Source: Paenibacillus sp. FSL R5-0517
Lineage (GTDB): Bacteria > Bacillota > Bacilli > Paenibacillales > Paenibacillaceae
Assembly: GCF_037974355.1 (NCBI RefSeq)
Contig: NZ_CP150235.1
Location: 4,340,001-4,404,000 of the forward strand
Length of the DNA stretch: 64,000 nucleotides
Direction: 5' to 3'
This document shows, in pieces, positions 18,070 to 26,508 of this stretch (its first letter is position 1; every line of letters starts with the position of its first letter). The notes beneath the pieces were generated by a model. The model was not told the origin of the DNA, did not search any database, and was given only the letters and a program-made list of their open reading frames with translations. Both the position numbers and the translations under genes were made by a program.

Positions 18070-18939
18070 ATGAGCACTGCCAAAACCTGGGTTCAAGTTA
18101 AACTGGTACTCCCCATCCTGTTGGGTACAGCCTTATATGCCTTTGGGCTCCTCTATTTTATTATCCCTAACCAGCTTATGGAAGGTGGCCTCACCGGGGT
18201 TACCGTGCTGATCAATTATGCTTTCGGCATCTCACCTTCTCTAACGACCTTGATTCTTAATGTCCCCCTCTTTCTGATCGGGCTCAAAATTTTGGGCGGC
18301 AGACAGATGATCTATACGGGTATCGGAATCGGGGCTTTGACCGTTTTTCTATGGTTGTTTGAAAAGTTGATTCATCTGGGCTGGATTGAACCATTACATA
18401 CCGAGAATGACCTCCTGTTAGCTGCATTATATGCAGGTGTTACCCTTGGAGCCGGTCTTGGCATCGTATTTCGTTGGGGTGGAACGACGGGCGGTTCAGA
18501 CATCATTGCTCGCATTCTAAATCGCAAGTATGGGTGGAGTATGGGACGGGTATTGCTTGGCATCGATTTTGTTATTATCGGTCTCTCTCTCATCTACATC
18601 CCCAAAGAAAAAATCCTGTATACGCTCGTAGCTGTATTCATCGCTTCCAAAGTCATCGACTTTATTCAGGAAGGTGCATATTCTGCCCGGGCATTTATGA
18701 TCATTAGTGACCATGCACCCGAGATTGCGGACCAGATCACACGGGATATGGATCGTGGCGTTACCCTCATTCCAGCCATTGGCGCATACTCTAAACAGGC
18801 CAAACACATGGCCTACTGTGTGATCTCCAGGCAAGAGTTCCGGCGTCTGCAGACTATTGTACGTTCCATAGACCCCAGAGCTTTTGTCATCATCAGCGAT
18901 GTTCACGATGTACATGGAGAAGGTTTCAAAGAAAGCTGA
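18070..18939 (+). CDS. YitT/YpjC-family membrane protein (DUF161 + DUF2179)
   Basis: 289 residues from the chosen start. About five membrane segments in the first 170 residues (LPILLGTALYAFGLLYF and others), with the family signature GGLTGVTVLI and RWGGTTGGSDIIARIL, then a cytoplasmic DUF2179 domain of about 80 residues. Function of the family is not established; transport is suspected. The frame is open from TTG 18031, but ATG 18070 with AGGG just before it is a better start. A TATACT box at 18012-18017 could be its -10. One of two plus-strand coding genes in the window. Confidence 0.85.
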   Translation: MSTAKTWVQVKLVLPILLGTALYAFGLLYFIIPNQLMEGGLTGVTVLINYAFGISPSLTTLILNVPLFLIGLKILGGRQMIYTGIGIGALTVFLWLFEKLIHLGWIEPLHTENDLLLAALYAGVTLGAGLGIVFRWGGTTGGSDIIARILNRKYGWSMGRVLLGIDFVIIGLSLIYIPKEKILYTLVAVFIASKVIDFIQEGAYSARAFMIISDHAPEIADQITRDMDRGVTLIPAIGAYSKQAKHMAYCVISRQEFRRLQTIVRSIDPRAFVIISDVHDVHGEGFKES

Positions 18940-18956
18940 CATGCTGTAGAAACTAC

Positions 18957-19021
18957 AAAAAGACCTCTTTTCACATGAAGAGCCGTTACCGTGGCTGTTT
19001 ATGCGAAAGAGGTCTTTTTTT
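18957..19021. terminator. Convergent two-way terminator
   Basis: Arms AAAAAGACCTCTTT and AAAGAGGTCTTTTTTT around a 30-base loop. It lies between the plus-strand YitT-family gene and the minus-strand ypjB, with T runs usable in both directions. Confidence 0.85.
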
Positions 19022-19055
19022 ATAATAAATATACCACGATCACGTTTATATCCAA

Positions 19056-19925
19056 TTAGCGCCGAAAAGGAAAAATCCCCTGCTGCTGTGCACGATATTT
19101 ACGATATCCGGCGTAACTTAGCGTCGCCACAATGACCGAACTTATCAGCAGCCCGGCTGCCCTTCGATCAGGGCCTTGTACAAACGGTACAAAGGCACTC
19201 TCGTCCTTCTCGCGACCAAATAACTGGTTCACCAGTTCCTCACCGTGGCCCACCATGCTCTTTAACTGAGCCAGATCAGGCTGTTTTGCAGCGGTAAGCC
19301 CTTTGGTATGAGATAACCAAGCGTCCATCTGAGCAATTTCATACGGTTCACGTCGAATCAGAGCGGCAGGACGTATCGTCTCATAATGCTCCTCCAAAAC
19401 GGTGTAGCGATTTGCCAGCACAGCCGCAGTTTGCCCTTGATCTGTAGCAGCGGACAAAGCATCCAGATCGTTTTTCACGATTTTATAATACTGAAGCCAT
19501 AAAGGCTTGGTTGGATTCGCGAGACTATCTGCTGCAAGTCTGAGTTTGGCAGAGGACTGCTGAAGAGAAGCGTCGTCATTTTTCACCTTCACAACGGCTT
19601 GTTTCACTTCAACTATGGTTTCGGACAAGGCGTGAATGCCTTCGACTGTCGTTTGTCCCTCAAAGGAGATATGCTCCAGACTTTTACTGATACGCAGAAT
19701 GCTTCCTCGCACTTCTTCAATATTGTTCTCCAGTGCCTGACGATACAAAATGGCTGCTTCTTCATTAAGTTGCGCAATTGAATTGCTAGTGGACACTTGC
19801 TGATCCGAAATCGAATTCAGTCCATCACTTTGCGCGGATACACGATATGCTAAGTTCGTCCAAAGCAGCAGAGCCATGAACGATACCACCAATAAGCCGG
19901 TTTTGATCCCGAACGTTCTCTTCAT
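19056..19925 (-). CDS. ypjB: Sporulation protein YpjB
   Basis: 289 residues from ATG 19925 (GGGAGGG six bases upstream; the frame is open to 19946). N-terminal signal/anchor (about 5-25), a long helical extracytoplasmic region with a coiled-coil feel (SILRISKSLEHI ... VEVKQAVVKVKND) and a C-terminal membrane helix (GLLISSVIVATLSYAGY) ending in basic residues. This is the YpjB layout; B. subtilis ypjB is under sporulation control, but its function is unknown. It follows ypjA, as in B. subtilis. Confidence 0.85.
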   Translation of the reverse strand: MKRTFGIKTGLLVVSFMALLLWTNLAYRVSAQSDGLNSISDQQVSTSNSIAQLNEEAAILYRQALENNIEEVRGSILRISKSLEHISFEGQTTVEGIHALSETIVEVKQAVVKVKNDDASLQQSSAKLRLAADSLANPTKPLWLQYYKIVKNDLDALSAATDQGQTAAVLANRYTVLEEHYETIRPAALIRREPYEIAQMDAWLSHTKGLTAAKQPDLAQLKSMVGHGEELVNQLFGREKDESAFVPFVQGPDRRAAGLLISSVIVATLSYAGYRKYRAQQQGIFPFRR

Positions 19926-20014
19926 GGACATCCCTCCCACCACCAATGTATGGCGGGGGACAACTCGTTAGAACAAGCAGAAGAGGATTCCGTACCCTAC
20001 TCGATTTGTGACAT

Positions 20015-20036
20015 AGAAAAAGCCGCTAAAATAGCG
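20015..20036 (-). terminator. Terminator after ypjA
   Basis: Short stem: CCGCTA/TAGCG arms at 20022-20035 with a minus-strand T run, 40 bp past the ypjA stop. It suggests that ypjB is mostly transcribed separately. Confidence 0.6.
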
Positions 20037-20076
20037 ACTCTTCATGAGACTGTTATCCACTCCCCAAAGTATGAGC

Positions 20077-20703
20077 TCAGGTACGTCTTGCCTGTCTTAA
20101 GGCTAGCCACGCGCACAGAATGCTCACCAGTGTCAGTCCGAATGTGAAATTACGCACACCATCAACATGATCATAGAGGGAGGCGGGTAACCAAGGGTAA
20201 ATATCATATGTATAATCCATTGTATCGTTCAACAGCGTCCAGAGACCTGCAATGACAAGGGCAGCCCATCGGAAGCCGAAAAAGCGTACATATATAAGAG
20301 CTTCAATCGCCATTGCGCTATGGGAAGCAATCAACATCCAGTCTTGCCAGTGCTGTGTGCCACCTTGCATCCAGCCAGCGAAAATAATGGATACGGCCCA
20401 CACGCCATATTTCACAGATGTGACCACAGCAAGCGCCTGAATCACATGTCCGATCCGTTTGATAACGATGGACCGTGGTGGGTACAAGATCCATAGCAAC
20501 GCTAAAGTAAAAAACAAACTCGCTGTTGGACTATCTGGCACAAATACGATCTGCCACACCGGTTGCTCAGCCAGCGTCAATTTCATTTGCTCTCCGTACC
20601 AGATGTATCCGTATACCGTTCCTACCGCATTACACCAAAATAATAGCCACAGGAAATAACGATTGGTCAGAAACTCCCTGCTCCAGAAATACGATAAAGC
20701 CAC
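20077..20703 (-). CDS. ypjA: DUF1405 membrane protein YpjA
   Basis: 208 residues from GTG 20703, six or so membrane segments (RYFLWLLFWCNAVGTVYGY, SLFFTLALLWIL, WAALVIAGLWTLLND and others). This is the DUF1405 family, always near qcrABC in Bacillus; function unknown, perhaps linked to the respiratory complex. The frame is open to 20799, but that stretch contains the qcrC terminator. GTG 20703 has AAGGAAGGGG upstream and gives nearly the family length. Confidence 0.82.
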   Translation of the reverse strand: MALSYFWSREFLTNRYFLWLLFWCNAVGTVYGYIWYGEQMKLTLAEQPVWQIVFVPDSPTASLFFTLALLWILYPPRSIVIKRIGHVIQALAVVTSVKYGVWAVSIIFAGWMQGGTQHWQDWMLIASHSAMAIEALIYVRFFGFRWAALVIAGLWTLLNDTMDYTYDIYPWLPASLYDHVDGVRNFTFGLTLVSILCAWLALRQARRT

Positions 20704-20763
20704 ATTCCCTGCCCCTTCCTTCATCATATATTGCGCACATACAGTGCTGTCCAAAAAACACTT

Positions 20764-20796
20764 CAAAAAAACCTGACCGCATAAACGATCAGGTTT
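20764..20796 (-). terminator. Terminator after qcrC
   Basis: Arms AACCTGA (20770-20776) and TCAGGTT (20789-20795) with a 12-base loop and seven minus-strand T, 18 bp after the qcrC stop. Confidence 0.8.
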
Positions 20797-20813
20797 CATT
20801 GGTTATTTCGATT

Positions 20814-21698
20814 TTACTGTTCTGCTTTCTGTTTCGCAAGCCATTCGGTCAGATGAGTAATCTCTTCATCCGTTACACCTTGAGCAATAGCATTATTGTA
20901 CTGAGGAGGCATCTCGTTGTAGCCTTCTTTGATAATGGTCAGAATCTCTTCCTGGCTGTGCTTGTCACCTACACCCCGAAGTGAAGGTCCACTTGCACCC
21001 TTCATATCAGCCGCATGGCAGCCAATACACCCAGCCTTCTTGTACGTTTCCATTGCAGGATCATCCTGTTCCACGATCGCAACTTCTTCTTGCTGTCCAG
21101 GTGCATTGGAAACTGGAGGGAGCCCCTGTTCACGCCTCTCCAGTGCTTCTTCTTCACGTTGAATATGTTCAGGCTTCTGTCCACTTGCTTCCAACTCATG
21201 CTCGTAGTGTGTCCACGCTACATTCGTCAGATAGAATACAGAAATGACCGACAGAATCATCAGTGATGAAGCAATGGGGCGCTTATAGAAACGCCGCTCC
21301 TTACCTGTGTCCAGAAATGGTGCCAGCAGCAACGCTCCAAAAGCGACCCCGCTGACCCCCAGTACCCCGAGCAACACGTAATCGCCCGATGCGTATGGAT
21401 ACTTCAAGTACTGATACAGAAAAAGGAAGTACCAGTCCGGCATGGGTATAACGGATGCGCTTGGATTGGCCGGATACCCCAAAGGTGCAGGTTCTGAGAT
21501 CGTTAGTACCAAAATCCCTACCAATACAACGACACCAACCATCCATTCTTTCAGCAGGAAGTTAGGAATAAAGGCTTCTGATTTGCCGGGATACGCCGTG
21601 TAATCAGGCGGGGTAATGAATCCCGCACCTTTACGAACCCGTGAATCACCGACAAAGATAACCTTTTCCTCATCATGCTTCTTATGTCCGTGAGCCAT
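20814..21698 (-). CDS. qcrC: Menaquinol:cytochrome c reductase cytochrome b/c subunit
   Basis: 294 residues. Subunit IV of a b6-type cytochrome b (three membrane segments; the PDWYFLFLYQYLKYP motif around the quinol site) fused to a C-terminal cytochrome c domain with heme motif CIGCH (about 227-231) and a distal methionine region (EMPPQYN). This fusion is typical of Bacillus QcrC. Heme c faces the outside. Start ATG 21698 with GGGAGGAAT. Third gene of qcrABC. Confidence 0.96.
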   Translation of the reverse strand: MAHGHKKHDEEKVIFVGDSRVRKGAGFITPPDYTAYPGKSEAFIPNFLLKEWMVGVVVLVGILVLTISEPAPLGYPANPSASVIPMPDWYFLFLYQYLKYPYASGDYVLLGVLGVSGVAFGALLLAPFLDTGKERRFYKRPIASSLMILSVISVFYLTNVAWTHYEHELEASGQKPEHIQREEEALERREQGLPPVSNAPGQQEEVAIVEQDDPAMETYKKAGCIGCHAADMKGASGPSLRGVGDKHSQEEILTIIKEGYNEMPPQYNNAIAQGVTDEEITHLTEWLAKQKAEQ

Positions 21699-21720
21699 TG
21701 CGATTCCTCCCTTCTTTCGT

Positions 21721-22392
21721 TTATAGTGGTCCCGAAATGCCCTGTCTGCGGATCATGATAAAGTGTCCGACCAGAAGCACCAGAAGCACAGCGGGGAGGA
21801 AGAATACGTGCAGGGCAAAGAATCGGGTTAGTGTCTGTGCACCAACAATCGTACCGCCTTGCAGGAATTCTTTAATAATTGGTCCCAACCAAGGAACCGT
21901 ATTGGCAATCTCCAGTGTTACTTTTGTTGCGAAATAGGCTTTGTTATCCCATGGCAACAAGTACCCTGTCAGACCCAGGCCCAACATGACGAAAAAGATC
22001 AGCATGCCGACAACCCAGTTCATTTCACGCGGTGCCTTGTAAGAGCCTGTAAAGAACACACGCATCGTATGTAAGAACATCATTACGATAACCAGACTGG
22101 CTCCCCAGTGGTGCATGCCGCGAACAATTTGGCCGAAGGCTACTTTGGTCTGCAAATACTCCACACTTGCGTAGGCATTGATAATATCAGGTACGTAATA
22201 CATGGTCAGGAACATGCCTGACAGAATCTGAATAACAGTAATAAAGAACGTCAATCCACCAAAGCAGTACACGAATGCGGAAAAGTGATGAGCCGGATTT
22301 ACATGCTCTGGAACTTCATGATCCGCAACGTCCCGCCATATTGGCGTGATATCGAGACGCTCGTCAATCCAGTTATAGACATTTTTAAACAT
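21721..22392 (-). CDS. qcrB: Menaquinol:cytochrome c reductase cytochrome b6 subunit
   Basis: 223 residues, four membrane segments. The two heme b histidine pairs lie in RGMHHWGASLVIVMMFLHT and FALHVFFLPAVLLVLLVGH; the quinol-side GYLLPWD is present. Carries electrons across the membrane within the bc complex. Start ATG 22392 with AGGAGGCG; 15 bp after qcrA. Confidence 0.97.
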   Translation of the reverse strand: MFKNVYNWIDERLDITPIWRDVADHEVPEHVNPAHHFSAFVYCFGGLTFFITVIQILSGMFLTMYYVPDIINAYASVEYLQTKVAFGQIVRGMHHWGASLVIVMMFLHTMRVFFTGSYKAPREMNWVVGMLIFFVMLGLGLTGYLLPWDNKAYFATKVTLEIANTVPWLGPIIKEFLQGGTIVGAQTLTRFFALHVFFLPAVLLVLLVGHFIMIRRQGISGPL

Positions 22393-22407
22393 CTGCGTTC
22401 ACGCCTC

Positions 22408-22950
22408 CTAATTCACTCGGGTGTTCGGAACAATGTCGCCCAGATATACCCAACCCTGCTCTTCCTTCACTACGTACTCATCCAGCGGTTTGGGGGCTAC
22501 GGCAAGATTCTTCCCTTCCTTGTCATAGTGCGCGCCATGGCAGGGGCAATGATACTCGTCAGGGTACTGTTTGTCACTATTCCAGCCTACTGTACATCCC
22601 AGATGTTTACAGATAGGTGAAAGTGCATAAATTTTACCCTGCTCGTCTTTGCGAATCCACGCCACTAACGATGCATTACTCAGATACCAACCATCCTGTT
22701 GTTTAAGTTCAAAGGTGAATTCTTGAGGCTCATTCGTAATTTTGCTGATTTCAGCTACTTTGACAGAGGTGCCTTCTCCCTTATGTTGCAAAATCGGGTC
22801 CACCGCAAAACGGACCATAGGAAGGATTGCACCGGCGGCCATGTAGGCTGTAGCTCCACCAAGCGTGTAGGTCAAAAACTGCCTGCGTGACATCTCCATG
22901 CGGCTTGGCAATTTCAATGAAGCTTCGTGGTGGTCATGCTCACTGCTCAT
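22408..22950 (-). CDS. qcrA: Menaquinol:cytochrome c reductase Rieske iron-sulfur subunit
   Basis: 180 residues. Twin-arginine-like N-terminus (SRRQFLTYTLGGATAYMAAG) serving as signal anchor, then a Rieske domain with CKHLGC and CPCHGAHYD supplying two Cys and two His to the 2Fe-2S cluster (about 114-137). First gene of qcrABC, behind a good promoter at 23033-23061. Start ATG 22950 with GGGGGTTGG upstream. Confidence 0.96.
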   Translation of the reverse strand: MSSEHDHHEASLKLPSRMEMSRRQFLTYTLGGATAYMAAGAILPMVRFAVDPILQHKGEGTSVKVAEISKITNEPQEFTFELKQQDGWYLSNASLVAWIRKDEQGKIYALSPICKHLGCTVGWNSDKQYPDEYHCPCHGAHYDKEGKNLAVAPKPLDEYVVKEEQGWVYLGDIVPNTRVN

Positions 22951-23032
22951 ACTGTCTCCAACCCCCTTTTTCAGCCAACTCTCTCAACCGTTTTCATTTT
23001 CATAAATTCCACGACTTACTAGAACATACATA

Positions 23033-23061
23033 ATCATATAGTAGCCCTAGAACACCGTCAA
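23033..23061 (-). promoter_or_regulatory. Sigma-A promoter of qcrABC
   Basis: Minus-strand TTGACG (23056-23061), 17-bp spacer, TATGAT (23033-23038), about 85 bp before qcrA. Upstream of it, plus-strand TTTGTCACACATTT and TTGTCACATTTG make a spaced repeat that could bind a regulator (unidentified). Confidence 0.7.
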
Positions 23062-23142
23062 GAATTTGTCACACATTTTTAAGGTTCACTTGTAAGCGTT
23101 ATTAAAAAAATGTTGTAAAATTGTCACATTTGTCGCCAAAAA

Positions 23143-23565
23143 CTATTTTTTCCACAACTCTCGTATCTTTTCCCCTACAAATCTCGCAATGCCCTCTTCT
23201 CCGACCTCATGAGTTAATACGGACCGACTCAAAACCAGATCAGCAGAAGGAATTTCCACCTCATTTAATTGACCATCTGATGACATAATAACCACATATT
23301 TGAATCCTGAAGACTTAAGCTGTGAAGACAAGGAATTTAATGTCATTGACAATTCCGGATTAGCATAGTGAAAGGCTGGATAAGTCATGATTCTCCCTTT
23401 GAAAGGAATTTCGACCAGATCCAGAAAATCTCTCAGCCGCTCCAATGCCTCGGTAACTTCAACCGGCGACTGCTCACCGCTAAGAGCTGTATATGGAATA
23501 AGGCATGTATCCAGATAGAGTTGCAGTTCAGCCCAGCTGTCTTGAGTCATCTCACTGAATTTCAA
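23143..23565 (-). CDS. ypiF: YpiF, DUF2487 protein
   Basis: 140 residues from the proposed TTG start. DUF2487 family, soluble, mixed alpha/beta, known from ypiF just before qcrA in B. subtilis; function unknown. The frame is open to an ATG at 23616, but no ribosome site stands before it and a TATAAT box (minus strand, 23602-23607) lies there. TTG 23565 has AGAGGGG ten bases upstream, so it is preferred. Confidence 0.75.
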   Translation of the reverse strand: MKFSEMTQDSWAELQLYLDTCLIPYTALSGEQSPVEVTEALERLRDFLDLVEIPFKGRIMTYPAFHYANPELSMTLNSLSSQLKSSGFKYVVIMSSDGQLNEVEIPSADLVLSRSVLTHEVGEEGIARFVGEKIRELWKK

Positions 23566-23657
23566 TTCCCTATATCCCCTCTCTATCCATTTTATTCCCA
23601 TATTATATATGACCATTTCTTATAAATCCAGACATTCATTTCGTAATTTCACATATC

Positions 23658-23691
23658 AAAAAAGGAAACACGCATATGCGCATTCCCTTTT
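23658..23691 (-). terminator. Terminator after the IDEAL-domain gene
   Basis: Long stem around the palindrome CGCATATGCG (23671-23680), outer arms AAGGAA/TTCCCTT, then minus-strand T run. 27 bp past the stop at 23718. Confidence 0.8.
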
Positions 23692-23717
23692 ATCTCAGAA
23701 AGGATATATTTTGCCCA

Positions 23718-23897
23718 TCAGTTTATGGTCCTCAGTTCATCCGTCAGACTCCGGAAAGCTACTTCGTCTCCGGTAGCTAACGCTTTATCGATTTCCAAAT
23801 AGAGCTTCTCGCTGCGCTGTTTGCGAAGCGCTTCGTCCCACACCATCTCAGCTGCTAGCCCCAACATGACTTCATACGTAACTTTCATTTTATCCAA
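23718..23897 (-). CDS. Small IDEAL-domain protein
   Basis: 59 residues. The C-terminal 40 residues follow the IDEAL-domain pattern, including EIDKALATGDEVAFRSLTDE (close to the I-D-x-A-L-x-x-x-D-x2-x-F-x2-L consensus). In B. subtilis the IDEAL domain ends YpiB, which lies just before ypiF, so this gene occupies the ypiB position without the larger UPF0302 domain. IDEAL domains bind partner proteins, for example ComK binding to MecA. The TTG start 23897 has GGAGG eight to nine bases upstream; ATG 23888 is an alternative but too far from that site. It is probably often missed in automated annotation. Confidence 0.8.
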   Translation of the reverse strand: MDKMKVTYEVMLGLAAEMVWDEALRKQRSEKLYLEIDKALATGDEVAFRSLTDELRTIN

Positions 23898-23920
23898 TAG
23901 GATGCACCTCCAAAACGGAT

Positions 23921-24427
23921 TTAAGAGCTCCTATATTCTTTTCCTTTGGTGACATAACCCAGTGAAGTTCTGGACATCCGCTCCAGATCAGCATCAGTCA
24001 ACTCACGTATCACTTTGGCAGGTGTCCCCAAAGCAAGAGTATAGGGCGGAATTTTACTATTCTCAGTAACAACAGAACCGGCTCCAATCAGCGTATATTC
24101 CCCAATGTCTGCTCCATTCAGCAGAATGGCTCCCATGCCGATTAATGATCCTGTTCCAATACGACAACCATGAATGATCGCTGTGTGTCCTACGGAAACA
24201 TCATCTCCCACAATTAAAGGTTGATCCGTATTGACATGCCCAACAACATTATCTTGAATATTACAGCGCTTTCCAATGACAATAGGAGCCAAATCAGCCC
24301 GCAGGACCGCATTGAACCAGACGGAAGACTCTTCTCCCATTCTCAAATCACCAATTAGTTTCGCACCTTCAGCTATATATACCGAAGAGTGTAACTGAGG
24401 TTGTAGGCCTTTGTATGGAATTATCAT
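23921..24427 (-). CDS. Gamma-carbonic-anhydrase-like left-handed beta-helix protein
   Basis: 168 residues. Hexapeptide-repeat beta-helix (repeats such as IGDLRM, IVIGKR, LIVGDD, VSVGHT, LIGMGA, LIGAGS) with the three metal histidines in HVNTDQ and HTAIIH. This is the YrdA/YtoA-type gamma-CA family, which acts as a trimer; catalytic activity of this member is unproven. The start ATG 24427 has AAGGAG eight bases upstream; the frame is open from GTG 24436. It lies before the IDEAL gene. Confidence 0.88.
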   Translation of the reverse strand: MIIPYKGLQPQLHSSVYIAEGAKLIGDLRMGEESSVWFNAVLRADLAPIVIGKRCNIQDNVVGHVNTDQPLIVGDDVSVGHTAIIHGCRIGTGSLIGMGAILLNGADIGEYTLIGAGSVVTENSKIPPYTLALGTPAKVIRELTDADLERMSRTSLGYVTKGKEYRSS

Positions 24428-24471
24428 TATTATCACTCCTTAATTTGGGAGTGATTTTAGCAACTTGTCCT

Positions 24472-25590
24472 TCACTTGTCAAACATAATAGGTGTAACGT
24501 CTCCTGAAATGGAGCGGCAGGATGCAGCAAGACGTGAACCCCAAGCTGTCATTTGTATCGTCCGACCTTCCTCATGTTCCCCAATTCGGACCATGCCAAG
24601 ATGCAACATCATTTTAACAATTCTGTTATCATAGATGGCCTCCGCCGTATCATAATAGAACGGCTGAATGAATGGACCGATCTGACGAAACAGCGACTCG
24701 GCGGTCGACCATTCCAAGGCACATTCGCCTGTCCAATACACAATAGAGGACAGATTGGGAATAGCACCTTTATACAATCTTAACCAAAACCTAAATAGCT
24801 GTATCATTTCGGCCGTTTTCTCAGCCCCCAGCTTGTCTTCTCCGGTTGGTGACAGCTTCAGCATGCCTTGCTCCTCACGAACCAGCCGGTGGTGAAATGC
24901 ATAGTCGTAGAGAAGTGCAAAACGATCCGGGTAATCCTTAAATGAACGACCATATCCGAATCTCCAGCCACCTTTGCCCACCAATTCCTCACTAATGTGT
25001 AGATGCTCTATAATCTGCTGTTGAGAGCGCCGGTACATCATGCCCTCAGCGTTAAGGGCAATTTCGTGCTGCTGGACAAACTGTAAGAACAACTTGAGAT
25101 CATCCGCTAAGAGATGATACTCATCCCGATACATGGGCGGTTCCGTTGTTTTGGTGATCCCTGCTCGCAGATGTGTGGATAACACATCCCTGAATCTTAA
25201 TTTCAGATCCTGTGGCACCTGATACAAATACCTGGTCTGCTGCGTTGTCCCATTGAACAACCATCCACTCTTATTGAAGCGAACGATGAGATCACGTGGA
25301 CTGGCGCCTGCCTCACTCTCCTTTTTGTCCATCGATTGACGGGCTATGGCAATGAGTTCTTCCATACCATAATACTGGCGAGGATCAAACAACAAGTTGT
25401 TCAAAAAGCGCTGATCTGCTTGATTCAGTTGTCGTACCTGCTGCTCAAAAAAGGGTCTGCTGCCCAATGTAGTGAGAATACTCTGGATGAGTTCATGTTT
25501 GGAGTTGGGTTTGCATTCACATTGGTAATAGTCTGCAATTCGATTAAGCTGGCCAATATCGGCAAAAGTAAGCATATCCGCTAGATTCAT
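24472..25590 (-). CDS. Unrecognised 372-residue protein
   Basis: Soluble, no signal or membrane segment. I do not recognise a family. The first 50 residues (MLTFADIGQLNRIADYYQC then SKHELIQSILTTL) look like a SAP-like or winged-helix unit. Later stretches resemble repeated winged helices, as in helicase-associated N-terminal domains: FEQQVRQLNQADQRFLNNLL near 50-70 and TGECALEWSTAESLFRQIG near 285-303. The C-terminus has VKMMLHLGMVRIGE, which looks like another wing. DNA or RNA binding is a guess. It stands alone, with terminators on both sides; start ATG 25590 with GAGGCG. Confidence 0.6.
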   Translation of the reverse strand: MNLADMLTFADIGQLNRIADYYQCECKPNSKHELIQSILTTLGSRPFFEQQVRQLNQADQRFLNNLLFDPRQYYGMEELIAIARQSMDKKESEAGASPRDLIVRFNKSGWLFNGTTQQTRYLYQVPQDLKLRFRDVLSTHLRAGITKTTEPPMYRDEYHLLADDLKLFLQFVQQHEIALNAEGMMYRRSQQQIIEHLHISEELVGKGGWRFGYGRSFKDYPDRFALLYDYAFHHRLVREEQGMLKLSPTGEDKLGAEKTAEMIQLFRFWLRLYKGAIPNLSSIVYWTGECALEWSTAESLFRQIGPFIQPFYYDTAEAIYDNRIVKMMLHLGMVRIGEHEEGRTIQMTAWGSRLAASCRSISGDVTPIMFDK

Positions 25591-25716
25591 GGGTCCATCG
25601 CCTCGCCCGTTAACTACTTCGGCTGCTGATTCGGAGCCTGAAATAGTTTGGTTTTGTAAACATCGTTGACGGAATTCCCATAATCTAAACCTCTTTTTGG
25701 AAATCTTTTATGTTTG

Positions 25717-25757
25717 AATTAATTTCATAATATCTTTAGTGAATTATGAAATTAATT
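25717..25757. repeat. Perfect 15-bp AT-rich inverted repeat
   Basis: AATTAATTTCATAAT (25717-25731) and its exact complement (25743-25757) with an 11-base loop, 127 bp upstream of the 372-residue gene. No T run follows, so an operator for that gene seems as likely as a terminator. Confidence 0.5.
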
Positions 25758-25843
25758 GTTAATCATACTATGCCCCAAGTCGGCCAATCAGAAGAAAAAT
25801 GAGAGGTTTGAAATCATATAAAGGCTATATTCCCCCTAAAATG

Positions 25844-25880
25844 CAAAAAAACAACCCAAGTTGGATTACTCAGGTTGTTT
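25844..25880 (-). terminator. Terminator of the histidine phosphatase gene
   Basis: Arms AAACAACC (25849-25856) and GGTTGTTT (25873-25880), then seven minus-strand T. The TAA stop (25866-25868) is in the loop. It ends the sigma/anti-sigma/phosphatase group. Confidence 0.85.
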
Positions 25881-26465
25881 TGCTGTGTCCAAAGACAGAT
25901 GTCGTGTGCAATTATATAACAGCGGACTCCAGTCATCACGTTCCTTTTCCAGGATCGTCAGTGACAGGTTTCCAATCCGCTGCGTATACCGATCTTTAAA
26001 CAAGGCTGTTAACAGGTTGGCCAGAAAAGCTCCGTGAGTGACAATGAGTACGTTTTGGTCCGAATAGGCAGACCATAGATCTTCCAGAAACGCCATTGCA
26101 CGAAGCTGGATATCCGCAATCTTCTCCTGTCCCAAGTCCAATGTCTCCCAGGATTGGCCCCAACGGGCAACCCGCTCTTCTGACGTCAGACCTTCAATCT
26201 GACCAAAAGCCCTTTCTTTCAACCGTGCGTCCGGCTCAAGCATAGGTACATTTAACAGTTTGGAGACAATCTCCCCTGTTTCCTGTGCCCGCGATAATCC
26301 ACTTGTGATGATATGGTCCCACTGGTAATCTTCAGTCAACAGACGTCTTCCCAGTCGCTCAGCCTGTTCACGACCTTCCCCATTCAGAGGTATATCAGTC
26401 TGCCCCTGTATACGGCCTGCCGCATTCCAGTCTGTAAGACCGTGACGAATAAGCCCGATTCGCAC
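25866..26465 (-). CDS. Histidine phosphatase (phosphoglycerate mutase-like)
   Basis: 199 residues. Catalytic RHG motif at 7-9 (IGLIRHGLTDWN), ITSGLSRAQETGE with the second arginine, acid residue in KERAFGQIEGL and the second histidine in VTHGAFL. Substrate unknown; the family includes PhoE, CobC and GpmB. GTG start 26465 with GAGGGATG upstream. It follows the anti-sigma gene by 43 bp, so it may be part of that group. Confidence 0.85.
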   Translation of the reverse strand: MRIGLIRHGLTDWNAAGRIQGQTDIPLNGEGREQAERLGRRLLTEDYQWDHIITSGLSRAQETGEIVSKLLNVPMLEPDARLKERAFGQIEGLTSEERVARWGQSWETLDLGQEKIADIQLRAMAFLEDLWSAYSDQNVLIVTHGAFLANLLTALFKDRYTQRIGNLSLTILEKERDDWSPLLYNCTRHLSLDTAKQPE

Positions 26466-26508
26466 TTACATCCCTCATTTCTCCACACGGCGAACGAAAG
26501 GTTATTAC

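Noticed and set aside
20704..20799. N-terminal extension of ypjA to 20799
   Set aside because: That stretch contains the qcrC terminator; GTG 20703 has the ribosome site.
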